From contig JAZTYY010000026.1 in NCBI GenBank assembly GCA_045637205.1, positions 1 to 27,096 on the forward strand: a stretch of DNA of 27,096 bases, read 5' to 3'. This stretch comes from RGIG4608 sp045637205. Its GTDB lineage: Bacteria; Bacillota; Clostridia; Oscillospirales; CAG-272. Below, piece by piece: positions 7,739 through 15,808 of the stretch. Under the pieces are notes generated by a model, which was not told the origin of the DNA, did not search any database, and saw nothing but the letters and a program-made list of their open reading frames with translations. The stretch's first letter is position 1. Each line of letters starts with the position of its first letter. The position numbers were made by a program, and so were the translations under genes.

Positions 7739-7877
7739 CTATCACCTTCCACGTTGGATAGTTAATTTCACTTTCATCAGTACAGCTTGTGTTTCTTTAA
7801 CATTCATCATTTCCCTTTTAGTTCTTTCCCCCTATGCAGGAATCCAAAGTGGAGGACTCCTCGAAGGATTTTATAGA

Positions 7878-8411
7878 ATGATGGGAAGCGGAAGCAACCT
7901 CTTTTTACACACACTTGTTCCCATTGCTACAATAATTACATTTTTATTCATCAATACATATCACACAGTTAAATTTAGAACTATATTCTTTTCATTGATT
8001 CCCATTCTCATGTATGCAATTGTTTACCTTATCTCTGCAATCTTTATCGGTAAGGAAAACGGTGGCTGGCGCGACCATTACCATTTCAATGAATTTATTC
8101 CCTGGTACTTCGTATTCATCATTATTTTCGCATTAGCATTCGGCTTGGGTGTTCTTATTAGATCAGTACACAATCGTATGCACAAGCGCGACAAAATTGC
8201 TACTGAAGAATACTACAAAAATGCTCCCGAATACAACTGCCCCACAATTGAAGAGGCAATCAAAAAGCTTGCTCAAGAAAACAAGCAATACGATAAGGGT
8301 GGCGAAATTGTTGTTCCCCGTAGAATCATTAATTTCTTGAATAAGAAATATCAAAGCAATAAGCCATTATCCGAATTGTGCAACATCTATATTGACGAAT
8401 ATACAGCTTAA
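7878..8411 (+). CDS. Polytopic membrane protein, probably 5'-truncated remnant
   Basis: 177 residues from ATG 7878 with AAGGA nine bases upstream, so the remaining ORF could be translated. Four membrane segments are visible: about 9-25, 33-57, 76-97 and a partial one in between; a charged soluble tail follows (about 100-177). The same frame stays open upstream to a TAA at 7734-7736 and encodes membrane-like sequence without any ATG, GTG or TTG, including the segment CVSLTFIISLLVLSPY. That stretch, with NLFLHTLVPI and WRDHYHFNEF, recalls an uncharacterised family of about 250-residue clostridial membrane proteins. I therefore think the first third was deleted, with a breakpoint near 7737 beside the palindrome. 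No promoter is evident. Function unknown. Confidence 0.65.
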   Translation: MMGSGSNLFLHTLVPIATIITFLFINTYHTVKFRTIFFSLIPILMYAIVYLISAIFIGKENGGWRDHYHFNEFIPWYFVFIIIFALAFGLGVLIRSVHNRMHKRDKIATEEYYKNAPEYNCPTIEEAIKKLAQENKQYDKGGEIVVPRRIINFLNKKYQSNKPLSELCNIYIDEYTA

Positions 8412-8414
8412 CAT

Positions 8415-8450
8415 AAAAAAGCACCAAGCAATTTGCTTGGTGCTTTTTTT
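8415..8450 (+). terminator. Intrinsic terminator after the truncated membrane gene
   Basis: Perfect stem AGCACCAAGCA/TGCTTGGTGCT (8420-8430, 8434-8444) followed by seven T. Confidence 0.93.
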
Positions 8451-8494
8451 AACAATCACAAACAAAAATAATATTAATTTTATACAGTATATAA

Positions 8495-8523
8495 TTGACA
8501 AATTTGCGATAAAATGGTATAAT
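8495..8523 (+). promoter_or_regulatory. Consensus sigma-A promoter of the lactaldehyde reductase gene
   Basis: TTGACA (8495-8500), 17-base spacer, TATAAT (8518-8523); perfect at both hexamers, which suggests strong expression. Confidence 0.9.
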
Positions 8524-8582
8524 ATTTGTAAGGTTTGATAAATTAATAACAAACTTATTATTTAAAAAGGAGATTTATTATC

Positions 8583-9728
8583 ATGGCAAGATTTGTTCTT
8601 AACGAAACATCCTACCACGGCAAGGGTGTTATAGCTGAAATCGCAACTGAAATTAAGGCGCGTGGCTTTAAAAAAGCATTCGTATGCTCCGACCCCGATC
8701 TTATCAAATTCGGTGTTACAAAAAAGGTAACCGATATTCTTGATGGTGCTTCAATAGCATACGATATCTACTCAAACATCAAGCCCAATCCCACAATTGA
8801 AAACGTTCAAAGTGGTGTTGAAGCATTCAAAACCAGCGGCGCGGACTGCATCGTAGCTATCGGTGGTGGTTCTTCAATGGATACCGCAAAGGCAATCGGT
8901 ATCATCATCGAAAACCCCGAATTTGCTGACGTTCGTTCTCTTGAAGGTGTTGCTCCCACCAAGAATAAGTGCACACCCATCATTGCAGTTCCCACAACTG
9001 CAGGTACTGCTGCTGAGGTTACAATTAACTACGTAATCACTGACGCTGAAAACAATAGAAAGATGGTTTGTGTTGACGTTCACGATATTCCCGTTGTTGC
9101 AGTGGTTGACCCAGACATGATGGCTTCTATGCCCCGCGGTCTTACAGCGGCTACAGGTATGGATGCTCTTACTCACGCAATCGAAGGTTACATCACAGGC
9201 GGTGCTTGGGAAATGAGTGATATGTTCCATATCAAGGCTATCGAGCTTATCGCAAAGCATCTTCGTGGTGCAGTTGACAACACTCCCGAAGGCCGCGAAG
9301 GAATGGCTCTTGGTCAGTACATCGCTGGTATGGGCTTCTCTAACGTTGGTCTTGGTATCGTTCACTCAATGGCTCATCCCCTTGGTGCACTTTACGATAC
9401 ACCCCACGGTGTTGCTAACGCAATCATTCTTCCCACAGTTATGGAATACAACGCGCCTGCAACAGGTGAAAAGTATAGAGATATCGCAAAGGCAATGGGC
9501 GTTTGTGGTGTTGATGCTATGACTCTTGAAGAAGCAAGAAAGGCAGCAATTGACGCGGTTAAGCAGCTCTCCATCGACGTTGGAATTCCCACTGATCTCA
9601 AGGCAATTGTTAAGCCTGAGGACCTTGACTTCCTTGCTCAGTCCGCATTTGACGATGCTTGTCGTCCCGGCAACCCCAGAGCAACTAGTGTTGAAGAAAT
9701 TAAAGAGCTTTATCTTAAGCTTATGTAA
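8583..9728 (+). CDS. fucO: Lactaldehyde reductase / 1,2-propanediol oxidoreductase (group III Fe-alcohol dehydrogenase)
   Basis: Cytosolic iron-dependent dehydrogenase; FucO reduces L-lactaldehyde from fucose or rhamnose breakdown to L-1,2-propanediol with NADH. The 381 residues follow E. coli FucO from end to end, with shared blocks such as NPEFADVRSLEG, TTAGTAAEVTINYVITD and HAIEGYIT. NAD contacts GGGSSMDT lie near 94-101. All four iron ligands are present and shifted by two from E. coli: Asp194, His198, His261 and His275. AAAAGGAG precedes the ATG. It is monocistronic, with a perfect promoter and a strong terminator, so it may act as a general fermentative aldehyde reductase; no fucose or rhamnose genes are nearby. 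Confidence 0.92.
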   Translation: MARFVLNETSYHGKGVIAEIATEIKARGFKKAFVCSDPDLIKFGVTKKVTDILDGASIAYDIYSNIKPNPTIENVQSGVEAFKTSGADCIVAIGGGSSMDTAKAIGIIIENPEFADVRSLEGVAPTKNKCTPIIAVPTTAGTAAEVTINYVITDAENNRKMVCVDVHDIPVVAVVDPDMMASMPRGLTAATGMDALTHAIEGYITGGAWEMSDMFHIKAIELIAKHLRGAVDNTPEGREGMALGQYIAGMGFSNVGLGIVHSMAHPLGALYDTPHGVANAIILPTVMEYNAPATGEKYRDIAKAMGVCGVDAMTLEEARKAAIDAVKQLSIDVGIPTDLKAIVKPEDLDFLAQSAFDDACRPGNPRATSVEEIKELYLKLM

Positions 9729-9740
9729 TTTAATAAAACA

Positions 9741-9776
9741 AAAAGAGCAGGTGCCAAGCACCTGCTCTTTTATTTT
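9741..9776. terminator. Bidirectional terminator between fucO and secreted protein A
   Basis: Stem AAAAGAGCAGGTGC (9741-9754), loop CAA, arm GCACCTGCTCTTTT (9758-9771). The GAGCAGGyGC stem recurs after secreted proteins B and C. Confidence 0.93.
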
Positions 9777-9789
9777 AAGTTAATTTAGA

Positions 9790-11481
9790 TTAAAACTTAA
9801 AGAATGCAAGAATCTTATTGAAGAGATCTACGAACCAAGCGATAATCTTTTCAAAGAAGTTGAGTTCCTTAACTTCTTCCTGAGGCTCTTCCTTGGGTTC
9901 TTCGGGCTTAGGATCTTCAGGCTTAGGATCATCTACAGGAGGCTGTTCGGGAACATAGTCAGGATCAGCTTCTTCACATCTTGTGCATACGCCTTCAACG
10001 AAGTCGTGACCAAGAGCTTCGCCCTGTGTTTCACCACATTCACATGTAGCGGGAGCTGTACATGTAGGTTCAGAGAATGAGCATACGTGAGGAACAACAA
10101 CTTCAACAGTAATCTTATAGAAGTAGTTACCGCCATCAGCAGCTGCTGAACCGATAATGTATGCGCCTGCAGGAACTGTAAGTGTAGATACTACAAGATC
10201 ATTCTTAGCAGCCTTTTCTTCAGTTACAGCAACAAGGTTGCCTTCCATATCGTAAATGCCGATTTCTCTGTTATCACCACCTACACCCCAGTGGAATGTA
10301 ATTACTGTTTCTTCAGTTGTAACGATCTGAATGTAGTTTTTAAGACCGCCATTGCGAACTGCTTCTTCACCTTCACCGTTATTGCAGAAGCCGGAAGCAC
10401 CACCAAAGTTCATTCTATGTGTGGATGTCCAGTTATCAGCTGTAAATGACTTGGAGTTAGCATCTGTTCTATATTTGTAGCTAAGGTGACAAGCAAATAC
10501 GCCGCCAACTACCTTAACTTCACCGTCGAAGAGTGAGTACTGAGCGATACCGTCAAGAGCTGCTGCATCAAGAACGTATGTACCGGGAGTCATAACGTTA
10601 ACTTCACCGAAATCGAAGTGTTCCTGACATACTGAGCAATCAGCGATTGTCTTACCTGCTGCTTCAGCTGTAGGGAGTGTGTTTACGAATGTAAGAACAT
10701 GACCAAGAGCAGCAGCAAGTTCCTTGCCACATACTGTACATGTCTGTGCTGTATCACAAGTGGGAGCTGCACCCTCTGTATGACCGAGAGCAGGGCTCAA
10801 TTCCTTTTCGCAATCTAAGCACTTTTCAGGAGCTGTGCAAGTTGCGGGAGATTTATTTTCGTGTGTACAAGCACTGGGATCTGCTTCACCACAAAGTGTG
10901 CATACGCCATCTACAAAATTATGATCACAAACTGTAGCTTCCCAAGATACTTCTACCTTGAAGATGTAGTTAGAGTTTGCAGGAGAAGCAAGTCTATATG
11001 TACCTGCACCGGAAACTGTCATTGTATCCAAATAAAGCTGGTTGCTATCTGTAGGGTTGGAAGATGTTGCAACTTCAGCACCGTCAGCATCCCAAATAGT
11101 AAGATATCTATCAGCACCACCGGATACCCACCAAACCTTAACGGTTGCAGCAGCGGGAACTGTGAATACGATATGGTTCTTAGAAGAATCTGACTTACCG
11201 CCAAGATTCAATCTTTGACCTGTCTTATATCCATCGGAGAATGTCTTTGAGCTGGAGTCGATCTTTGTCTTCGCACTCAAAACAAGTGTAAAGAAATCAT
11301 CTGTTCCGGCAGGAACCTGCTGACCATCAGTAAATGAGCCTGCAGCTGCAGCTTCAAGAGCACTTGCTTCAAAGACCATAGTTACTGTCTGTGTTTCAGC
11401 ACTTGCTGTAAATACGCTAACGCTCATCAAAACTGTCATAACGATGAGAACGAGAGCTAAAATTTTGCTTGTGTTTTTCAT
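9790..11481 (-). CDS. Secreted modular protein A: two beta-sandwich domains, Cys-knuckle modules, C-terminal amphipathic helix
   Basis: 563 residues from ATG 11481. The start follows AAAGGAAAG and aligns with the MKNT start of paralogue B; an upstream TTG would include that site. Signal peptide 1-28 (cut after TASA). Residues about 31-181 and 297-462 are two copies of one beta-rich domain, sharing R(L/M)N(L/F)GG, a W-rich strand (VKVWWVSGGADR against ITFHWGVGGDNR) and IWDADGAEV/IYDMEGNLV; they look like carbohydrate-binding sandwiches, which is inference. Between and after them are CxxC/ALGH modules (185-290, 467-503). An acidic Pro/Glu/Lys tail (512-537) leads to hydrophobic helix NFFEKIIAWFVDLFNKILAF at the very end. 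No LPXTG, dockerin or catalytic domain seen. Likely surface-bound; function unknown. Confidence 0.8.
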   Translation of the reverse strand: MKNTSKILALVLIVMTVLMSVSVFTASAETQTVTMVFEASALEAAAAGSFTDGQQVPAGTDDFFTLVLSAKTKIDSSSKTFSDGYKTGQRLNLGGKSDSSKNHIVFTVPAAATVKVWWVSGGADRYLTIWDADGAEVATSSNPTDSNQLYLDTMTVSGAGTYRLASPANSNYIFKVEVSWEATVCDHNFVDGVCTLCGEADPSACTHENKSPATCTAPEKCLDCEKELSPALGHTEGAAPTCDTAQTCTVCGKELAAALGHVLTFVNTLPTAEAAGKTIADCSVCQEHFDFGEVNVMTPGTYVLDAAALDGIAQYSLFDGEVKVVGGVFACHLSYKYRTDANSKSFTADNWTSTHRMNFGGASGFCNNGEGEEAVRNGGLKNYIQIVTTEETVITFHWGVGGDNREIGIYDMEGNLVAVTEEKAAKNDLVVSTLTVPAGAYIIGSAAADGGNYFYKITVEVVVPHVCSFSEPTCTAPATCECGETQGEALGHDFVEGVCTRCEEADPDYVPEQPPVDDPKPEDPKPEEPKEEPQEEVKELNFFEKIIAWFVDLFNKILAFFKF

Positions 11482-11578
11482 AAGCTTTCCTTTCAAATTT
11501 TGTGCCTTTCGGCAATATTGTTAATAAATCAAACTCAAAAAGTACACACTTTCCAAGTTATATTTTATTACAATAATC

Positions 11579-11607
11579 ATTATAATATTTTTAACCGATA
11601 ATGTCAA
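11579..11607 (-). promoter_or_regulatory. Consensus sigma-A promoter of secreted protein A
   Basis: Minus strand TTGACA (11607-11602), 17-base spacer, TATAAT (11584-11579). It leaves a leader of about 90 bases containing a small hairpin TGCC-GAAA-GGCA near 11503-11514. The rest of 11482-11738 shows nothing else. Confidence 0.85.
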
Positions 11608-11730
11608 TATTTTTTAGTTATTTCTATTATTTTTCGACCATATGCACAATTTATTTTTGTTATTTTTGTATAAATAGCAAACAAATTTAAGGATTCTTCA
11701 TAAAAAATTGATTTTTCATTCAATAAAACA

Positions 11731-11768
11731 AAAATAAAAAAACCTTACAGAAAATCTGTAAGGTTTTT
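11731..11768 (-). terminator. Terminator of the tRNA-Leu gene
   Basis: Stem AAACCTTACAGA/TCTGTAAGGTTT around 11740-11766, directly after the encoded CCA, followed by a T-rich run on the minus strand. Confidence 0.88.
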
Positions 11769-11771
11769 TGG

Positions 11772-11855
11772 TGCCGGTGATCGGGGTCGAACCGATACGG
11801 TATCGCTACCACTGGATTTTGAGTCCAGCACGTCTGCCAATTCCATCACACCGGC
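11772..11855 (-). tRNA. tRNA-Leu (anticodon CAA)
   Basis: Cloverleaf on the minus strand: acceptor GCCGGTG (11855-11849) pairs with CACCGGC; D-arm region TGGCAGACG; anticodon stem CTGGA/TCCAG around CAA; long class II variable arm; T-loop GGTTCGACCCC. Discriminator A at 11772 is followed by an encoded CCA (11771-11769). Own promoter and terminator. Confidence 0.96.
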
Positions 11856-11869
11856 GTTCAACAGATGAT

Positions 11870-11898
11870 ATTGTAACATAACTCGAAGAAAAAATCAA
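11870..11898 (-). promoter_or_regulatory. Promoter of tRNA-Leu
   Basis: Minus strand TTGATT (11898-11893), 17-base spacer, TACAAT (11875-11870), 15 bases before the tRNA. Confidence 0.72.
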
Positions 11899-11939
11899 GT
11901 ACTTTTTTTAATATTTTTTAAAAATTGTGCAAATAATTA

Positions 11940-11968
11940 TTGACATATATGCAAAAAAGGTATAAAAT
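11940..11968 (+). promoter_or_regulatory. Sigma-A promoter of mgtE
   Basis: TTGACA (11940-11945), 17-base spacer, TAAAAT (11963-11968). The leader is only about 30 bases, too short for an M-box magnesium riboswitch. Confidence 0.8.
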
Positions 11969-12006
11969 TACTGTATATGAAATAAAACTGTAAGGGAGGT
12001 TAAAAT

Positions 12007-13374
12007 ATGGAAGATAGAGAAGAAATTTTTGAAAAACTTAATTCCCTGCTTTTGGATAAAAAATATGCCGAATTTATGCGCGCAATTGATGAATTGAACG
12101 ATATTGATGCGGCTGAATATTTAATGTCCCTTCCAGACGAGGCAATGCTCAGCGCCTTTAGAATGCTTAAAAAGGATGCAGCTGCAGGCATTTTCTCATT
12201 TATGGATATTGATATGCAAGAAACCATCATAAACAGAATGAGTGATAGTGAAATTGCAATGATTATTGAAGATCTTTTCGTCGATGACGCGGTTGATATT
12301 CTTGAAGAGCTCCCTGCTATTATGGTAAAGCGAATTTTGAAGCTTTCACGTCCTGAAACGAGAAATCTTATCAATAAATTTCTCTCCTATCCCGAAGACA
12401 GTGCGGGTAGTGTTATGACTGCAGAATTTATCGACCTTCATAAAGAAATGACAGTTGCTGATGCAATTGCCAATATCAGAAAAAAAGGTGTTGATAAAGA
12501 AACCGTTTACGTCGCATACGTTACCAACGAGTCACGTGTACTTGAGGGTATCGTTTCCTTGAAGGATTTGATTTTTGCCGAACCTAATGCAATTATCGGT
12601 GACATTATGGAAACCGATATTCTTTGTGCAAATACTCTTGATCACCAAGAGGAAGTTGTTGCAATGATTCAAAAATACGATATGCTCGCGCTCCCAATCG
12701 TTGACAAAGAAAACCGCCTTGTAGGTATCGTTACAGTCGACGACGCACTTGACGTTATTGAAGAAGAAGCAACTGAAGATATCGAAAAGATGGCTGCTAT
12801 CGTTCCCTCTGATAAGCCATATATGCGCGCAGGTGTATTTGAAATTTGGAAGACCAGAATACCGTGGTTGCTCCTTTTGATGCTTTCAGCAACGTTTACA
12901 GGGCTTATAATATCAAATTTCGAAGCTAAGCTTGAGGTACATGCAGCGCTAATCGCTTTCATTCCCATGCTTATGGGTACCGGTGGTAACAGTGGTGCTC
13001 AATCATCAGTTACAATCATTCGTGGTCTTGCTGTCGGTGAAATTGAAAACCGCGATATTTTAAGAATCATTTGGAAGGAAACTCGCGTTGCATTGCTTTG
13101 CGGTGCTATCCTTTCAGTTTGTAACTTCATTAAGATTATTTTGATTGATAATCTCATTTTTGGAAGCGGTGTTTCACTTGAAGAAAATCTCGTTGTTTCA
13201 CTTACACTCATCGCAACTGTTTTGGTTGCTAAAATTGTTGGCTCTGCCCTTCCCGTGGCGGCCAAGAAAATTGGTCTTGACCCGGCGGTTATGGCAAGTC
13301 CGTTCATTACAACAATTGTTGATGCCGTTTCTCTTTTGCTCTATTTTGCAGTGGCATCACTCATACTTCACTAA
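12007..13374 (+). CDS. mgtE: Magnesium transporter MgtE
   Basis: Inner-membrane Mg2+ channel. The 455 residues show an acidic MgtE N domain (about 1-128), two CBS domains (about 130-255) that sense cytosolic Mg2+, a connecting helix, and five membrane segments from about residue 280 to the end. The pore signature MGTGGNSGAQSS lies near 320-332, and a conserved late block LDPAVMASPFITTIVDA follows. GGGAGG sits six bases before the ATG. Length is typical. It forms a single-gene unit with its own promoter and the terminator at 13379-13407. Gating by the CBS/N domains is expected from the family; no RNA-level Mg control is seen. Confidence 0.95.
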   Translation: MEDREEIFEKLNSLLLDKKYAEFMRAIDELNDIDAAEYLMSLPDEAMLSAFRMLKKDAAAGIFSFMDIDMQETIINRMSDSEIAMIIEDLFVDDAVDILEELPAIMVKRILKLSRPETRNLINKFLSYPEDSAGSVMTAEFIDLHKEMTVADAIANIRKKGVDKETVYVAYVTNESRVLEGIVSLKDLIFAEPNAIIGDIMETDILCANTLDHQEEVVAMIQKYDMLALPIVDKENRLVGIVTVDDALDVIEEEATEDIEKMAAIVPSDKPYMRAGVFEIWKTRIPWLLLLMLSATFTGLIISNFEAKLEVHAALIAFIPMLMGTGGNSGAQSSVTIIRGLAVGEIENRDILRIIWKETRVALLCGAILSVCNFIKIILIDNLIFGSGVSLEENLVVSLTLIATVLVAKIVGSALPVAAKKIGLDPAVMASPFITTIVDAVSLLLYFAVASLILH

Positions 13375-13378
13375 AATT

Positions 13379-13407
13379 AAAGGGGCTGTTTTCAGCCCCC
13401 TTTTTTT
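13379..13407. terminator. Bidirectional terminator between mgtE and spo0A
   Basis: Stem AGGGGCTG/CAGCCCCC with TTTT loop, flanked by A-rich and T7 runs; serves both converging genes. Confidence 0.9.
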
Positions 13408-14176
13408 ATACGTACATTTTATACTTCAATCTCAAATTGTCAGCAATCATTGCAATAAACTCGGAATTTGTTGGCTTTCCTCGATTGATTTGAATGGTAT
13501 ATCCAAAATAGGAATTAAGAACCTCCACATCCCCTCTATCCCAAGCAACCTCAATCGCGTGACGAATGGCACGCTCAACTCGGCTAGTTGTGGTTTGATA
13601 TTTCTTTGCTATCGTTGGGTAGAGTATCTTTGTCACGGAATTAATAATATCACTATCATTAACAGTAAGAATTATAGCCGTTCTTAAATACTGATAGCCC
13701 TTAATATGCGCAGGCACACCTATTTGATGAATTATTTTCGTTACTTGCTCCTCAAGATTTCTTGAAGAATTATCCTCGGGAATATTGCCTAAGTCATCAG
13801 AATAATTAACCAAAAGATTTTCAATGTAATAAACAAGATTTTCTGTATTAACAGGCTTTATCATACACATTAATGCGCCTGCATTATTTGCTTCAAGCAG
13901 CATGTTGTGGTTGCTGACAATCGAGGTAACGATAAAAATAGGGGCATCTTCATTCAAGTCCTTTTTTGCCTGACGAATTACGCCAATTCCATCAAGCTTT
14001 GAAAGTAAAAGGTCTATAATTACGATATCGGGTGAAATCGCGCTTATCATTGCAAGCGCTTCTTCACCGTTGCTTGCCTCGTAAATATTTGTATATCCGT
14101 GGGATTTAAGCTCCTCACGAAGTGTTGTTCTTGCTGCCATGGTTTCATCTGCGATAAGTATTTTTGTGGTATTCAT
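13406..14176 (-). CDS. spo0A: Spo0A, master response regulator of sporulation
   Basis: Cytosolic phosphorelay target that switches on sporulation. The 256 residues carry a receiver domain (about 4-122) with acidic pocket Asp10/Glu11, phospho-acceptor Asp55, Thr84 and Lys107, then a linker and the Spo0A-specific DNA-binding domain (about 145-256). That domain begins VTKIIHQIGVPAHIKGYQYL and has recognition helix SRVERAIRHAIEVAW. The start is ATG 14176, with AAAAGGAG seven bases upstream; an upstream in-frame TTG (14224) would precede the promoter -10 and is not used. The promoter region contains tandem TGGTAAAAT repeats. Monocistronic. Confidence 0.96.
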   Translation of the reverse strand: MNTTKILIADETMAARTTLREELKSHGYTNIYEASNGEEALAMISAISPDIVIIDLLLSKLDGIGVIRQAKKDLNEDAPIFIVTSIVSNHNMLLEANNAGALMCMIKPVNTENLVYYIENLLVNYSDDLGNIPEDNSSRNLEEQVTKIIHQIGVPAHIKGYQYLRTAIILTVNDSDIINSVTKILYPTIAKKYQTTTSRVERAIRHAIEVAWDRGDVEVLNSYFGYTIQINRGKPTNSEFIAMIADNLRLKYKMYV

Positions 14177-14193
14177 TTCTTTTCTCCTTTTAA

Positions 14194-14301
14194 TTGGTAA
14201 TTTTTGACAATAATATTTTACCATATTTTACCATTAATTGCAATATAAAAGAAAAACAAATATTAACCAAAATTTATTGGTAAAATTTGGTAATATTTTA
14301 C
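14194..14301. repeat. TTGGTAAAAT-type repeats around the spo0A promoter
   Basis: TTGGTAA at 14194-14200; exact tandem ATTTTACCAT at 14215-14224 and 14225-14234; near-inverted pair TTAACCAA at 14262-14269 and TTGGTAA at 14276-14282; tandem TTGGTAAAAT/TTGGTAATAT at 14277-14296. Unit pitch is 10 bp, about one helical turn. Confidence 0.7.
14215..14243 (-). promoter_or_regulatory. Candidate sigma-A promoter of spo0A
   Basis: Minus strand TTGCAA (14243-14238), 17-base spacer, TAAAAT (14220-14215). Two tandem repeat units cover the spacer and -10. No Spo0A box (TGTCGAA) was found nearby. Confidence 0.6.
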
Positions 14302-14311
14302 ATTTAAAATT

Positions 14312-14343
14312 AAAAAGCCCTGCTTTTTGCAGGACTTTTTATT
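14312..14343 (-). terminator. Terminator of the acyltransferase gene
   Basis: Minus-strand stem AAGTCCTGC/GCAGGGCTT with an A-rich loop, followed by TTTTTAATTTT. Confidence 0.85.
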
Positions 14344-14355
14344 TTTTATTGTTAA

Positions 14356-15639
14356 TTAGCCTTCGGCAGATATTCTTTTAGGAGCATGCTTTGGGGCATT
14401 CTCTTTTATTTTTCTGTAAATTTCTTCGGTAGCAAGAGCAATCTTTGTTACTGAATAATCCTTAATGTGTGGGAAGATGTAGAAGGTATCTTCAAGAGTA
14501 TTCAAATCGATACAGTCACCGTGCTTACCAAGATAATTATATTCAATATGGCACGCCTCAAGACCGGCTGACTTTCTTTCCATTTCAAAGTCACCGTACT
14601 TACCTGTTCCCTTGAGTCTGAAGCCCTCAAAATCGTGAACAATAGTTCCATTACCAATATCATAGAACTTTGTACCGTTTGGCATTGATTTAACGTGGCA
14701 TTCGGATTCAAAATAATATTTTCCGCTTCTAACCTCTTCTCTTACGTTAGCTCTTTGCCATTCATACCAATCGGGAATATGTGAGAATTCAGTTTCTCCA
14801 CTTGTTGCTACGATTTCACCAAGCTCGGTCATCTGCCAAGACTTGCCACAGTGGGTGCAGGAAATTGTATCCTTCTTTGACGTCATCTTATATTCAGTCT
14901 TACAGTGTGGGCACTGATAAAGCACGTTATGTAAGCCTTCAGCACGATAAGAAGCAGTAATTTTAATATTATTCTCTTTTTGCCAAGCAAAGTCATCATA
15001 AGTAAGCGCTTCAGTAATTTTAGCATTGATTTCTTCAACGCTTGCCTCCTTAAGCTGCTCAGCAGTATAGAGCTGTGTTAAATGCCCCTCAGTATAAGGA
15101 ACTTTTCTATCCTTAGTATTCCAAAATGGATTCTTCAAATGGTTACCAACACACTTAAAGGTTACAATCGGAACTCTCATCATCTTGCACATTTGCGCAA
15201 GGCTTTCAGGAAGCTCACTTTGTGTACCGCAAAGAGAGTATCTTGCCTCAGGATAAAGAACAAGAACGTCACCGTTAGTTACAACTCTCTTAATTTGTCT
15301 AATAAGCATAATATCAGTTGTGAATTTGCGCTTGCAAATACCACCCACCTGACGCAAAAGCCATTTCTTCGCAGGAAAACCATAGTAGCCGTCAATAGCA
15401 ACTACGTAGTTTGCTCTATGTGGGAAAATTGCTTTAGTTGCCACCATAAAATCAAAAAACGCATTGTGATTGCAAAGCAAAATATAGGGGGGCTTAAGTC
15501 CTTCGCAATTAGTTTTTGTTATTTTTGTGTGCTGAAGCTTAACGAAAGGAAATGATAATGCCCAAATGACAGGTCTTAACCACTGTCTTTGTCTTATGGG
15601 GGGCTTCTTCATATCAAATTTCTTGAATTCTTTATTCAT
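14356..15639 (-). CDS. PlsC-type 1-acylglycerol-3-phosphate acyltransferase with C-terminal zinc ribbon
   Basis: Membrane-associated acyltransferase. Start ATG 15639 follows AAGGAG; upstream in-frame codons lack a site. In the 427 residues the acyltransferase domain (about 35-215) has the HX4D catalytic motif NHNAFFD (His58, Asp63) and PEARYS (130-135) in place of the usual PEGTRS. After it comes a four-Cys zinc ribbon, CPHC (243-246) and CTHC (261-264), and then a roughly 160-residue C-terminal domain I do not recognise, ending in a Lys-rich tail. Standard PlsC proteins are about 200-250 residues, so the C-terminal half is extra. The substrate could be lysophosphatidate or another acyl acceptor. 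Own promoter and terminator. Confidence 0.82.
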   Translation of the reverse strand: MNKEFKKFDMKKPPIRQRQWLRPVIWALSFPFVKLQHTKITKTNCEGLKPPYILLCNHNAFFDFMVATKAIFPHRANYVVAIDGYYGFPAKKWLLRQVGGICKRKFTTDIMLIRQIKRVVTNGDVLVLYPEARYSLCGTQSELPESLAQMCKMMRVPIVTFKCVGNHLKNPFWNTKDRKVPYTEGHLTQLYTAEQLKEASVEEINAKITEALTYDDFAWQKENNIKITASYRAEGLHNVLYQCPHCKTEYKMTSKKDTISCTHCGKSWQMTELGEIVATSGETEFSHIPDWYEWQRANVREEVRSGKYYFESECHVKSMPNGTKFYDIGNGTIVHDFEGFRLKGTGKYGDFEMERKSAGLEACHIEYNYLGKHGDCIDLNTLEDTFYIFPHIKDYSVTKIALATEEIYRKIKENAPKHAPKRISAEG

Positions 15640-15708
15640 TTGTTTTCTCCTTAAAATCCTAAGCAAATACATATGTGACAAGACACCACACAATTCGCCA
15701 TTATACAC

Positions 15709-15737
15709 ATTATATCATAATATTTTCAATATGTAAA
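15709..15737 (-). promoter_or_regulatory. Sigma-A promoter of the acyltransferase gene
   Basis: Minus strand TTTACA (15737-15732), 17-base spacer, TATAAT (15714-15709). Confidence 0.78.
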
Positions 15738-15765
15738 GATTTTTTTATGAGCCTGTTCACCATAC

Positions 15766-15792
15766 AAAAAGGGACGGCATTGCCCTCCCTTT
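15766..15792 (-). terminator. Terminator of the MFS transporter gene
   Basis: Minus-strand stem AAAGGGAGGGC/GCCGTCCCTTT with one mismatch and an AAT loop, followed by TTTTTG. Confidence 0.72.
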
Positions 15793-15808
15793 ATTTAATT
15801 CCCTTTTT

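Noticed and set aside
8583..9728. fucO as part of the ene-reductase/AcnX pathway operon
   Set aside because: Two terminators, spoVT on the other strand and a separate perfect promoter lie between them; a metabolic link cannot be excluded but is not shown.
11969..12006. M-box magnesium riboswitch before mgtE
   Set aside because: The leader between promoter and ribosome-binding site is far too short for the aptamer.
13406..14240. Spo0A autoregulatory box near spo0A
   Set aside because: No TGTCGAA or close variant is present; only the TTGGTAA-type repeats were found.
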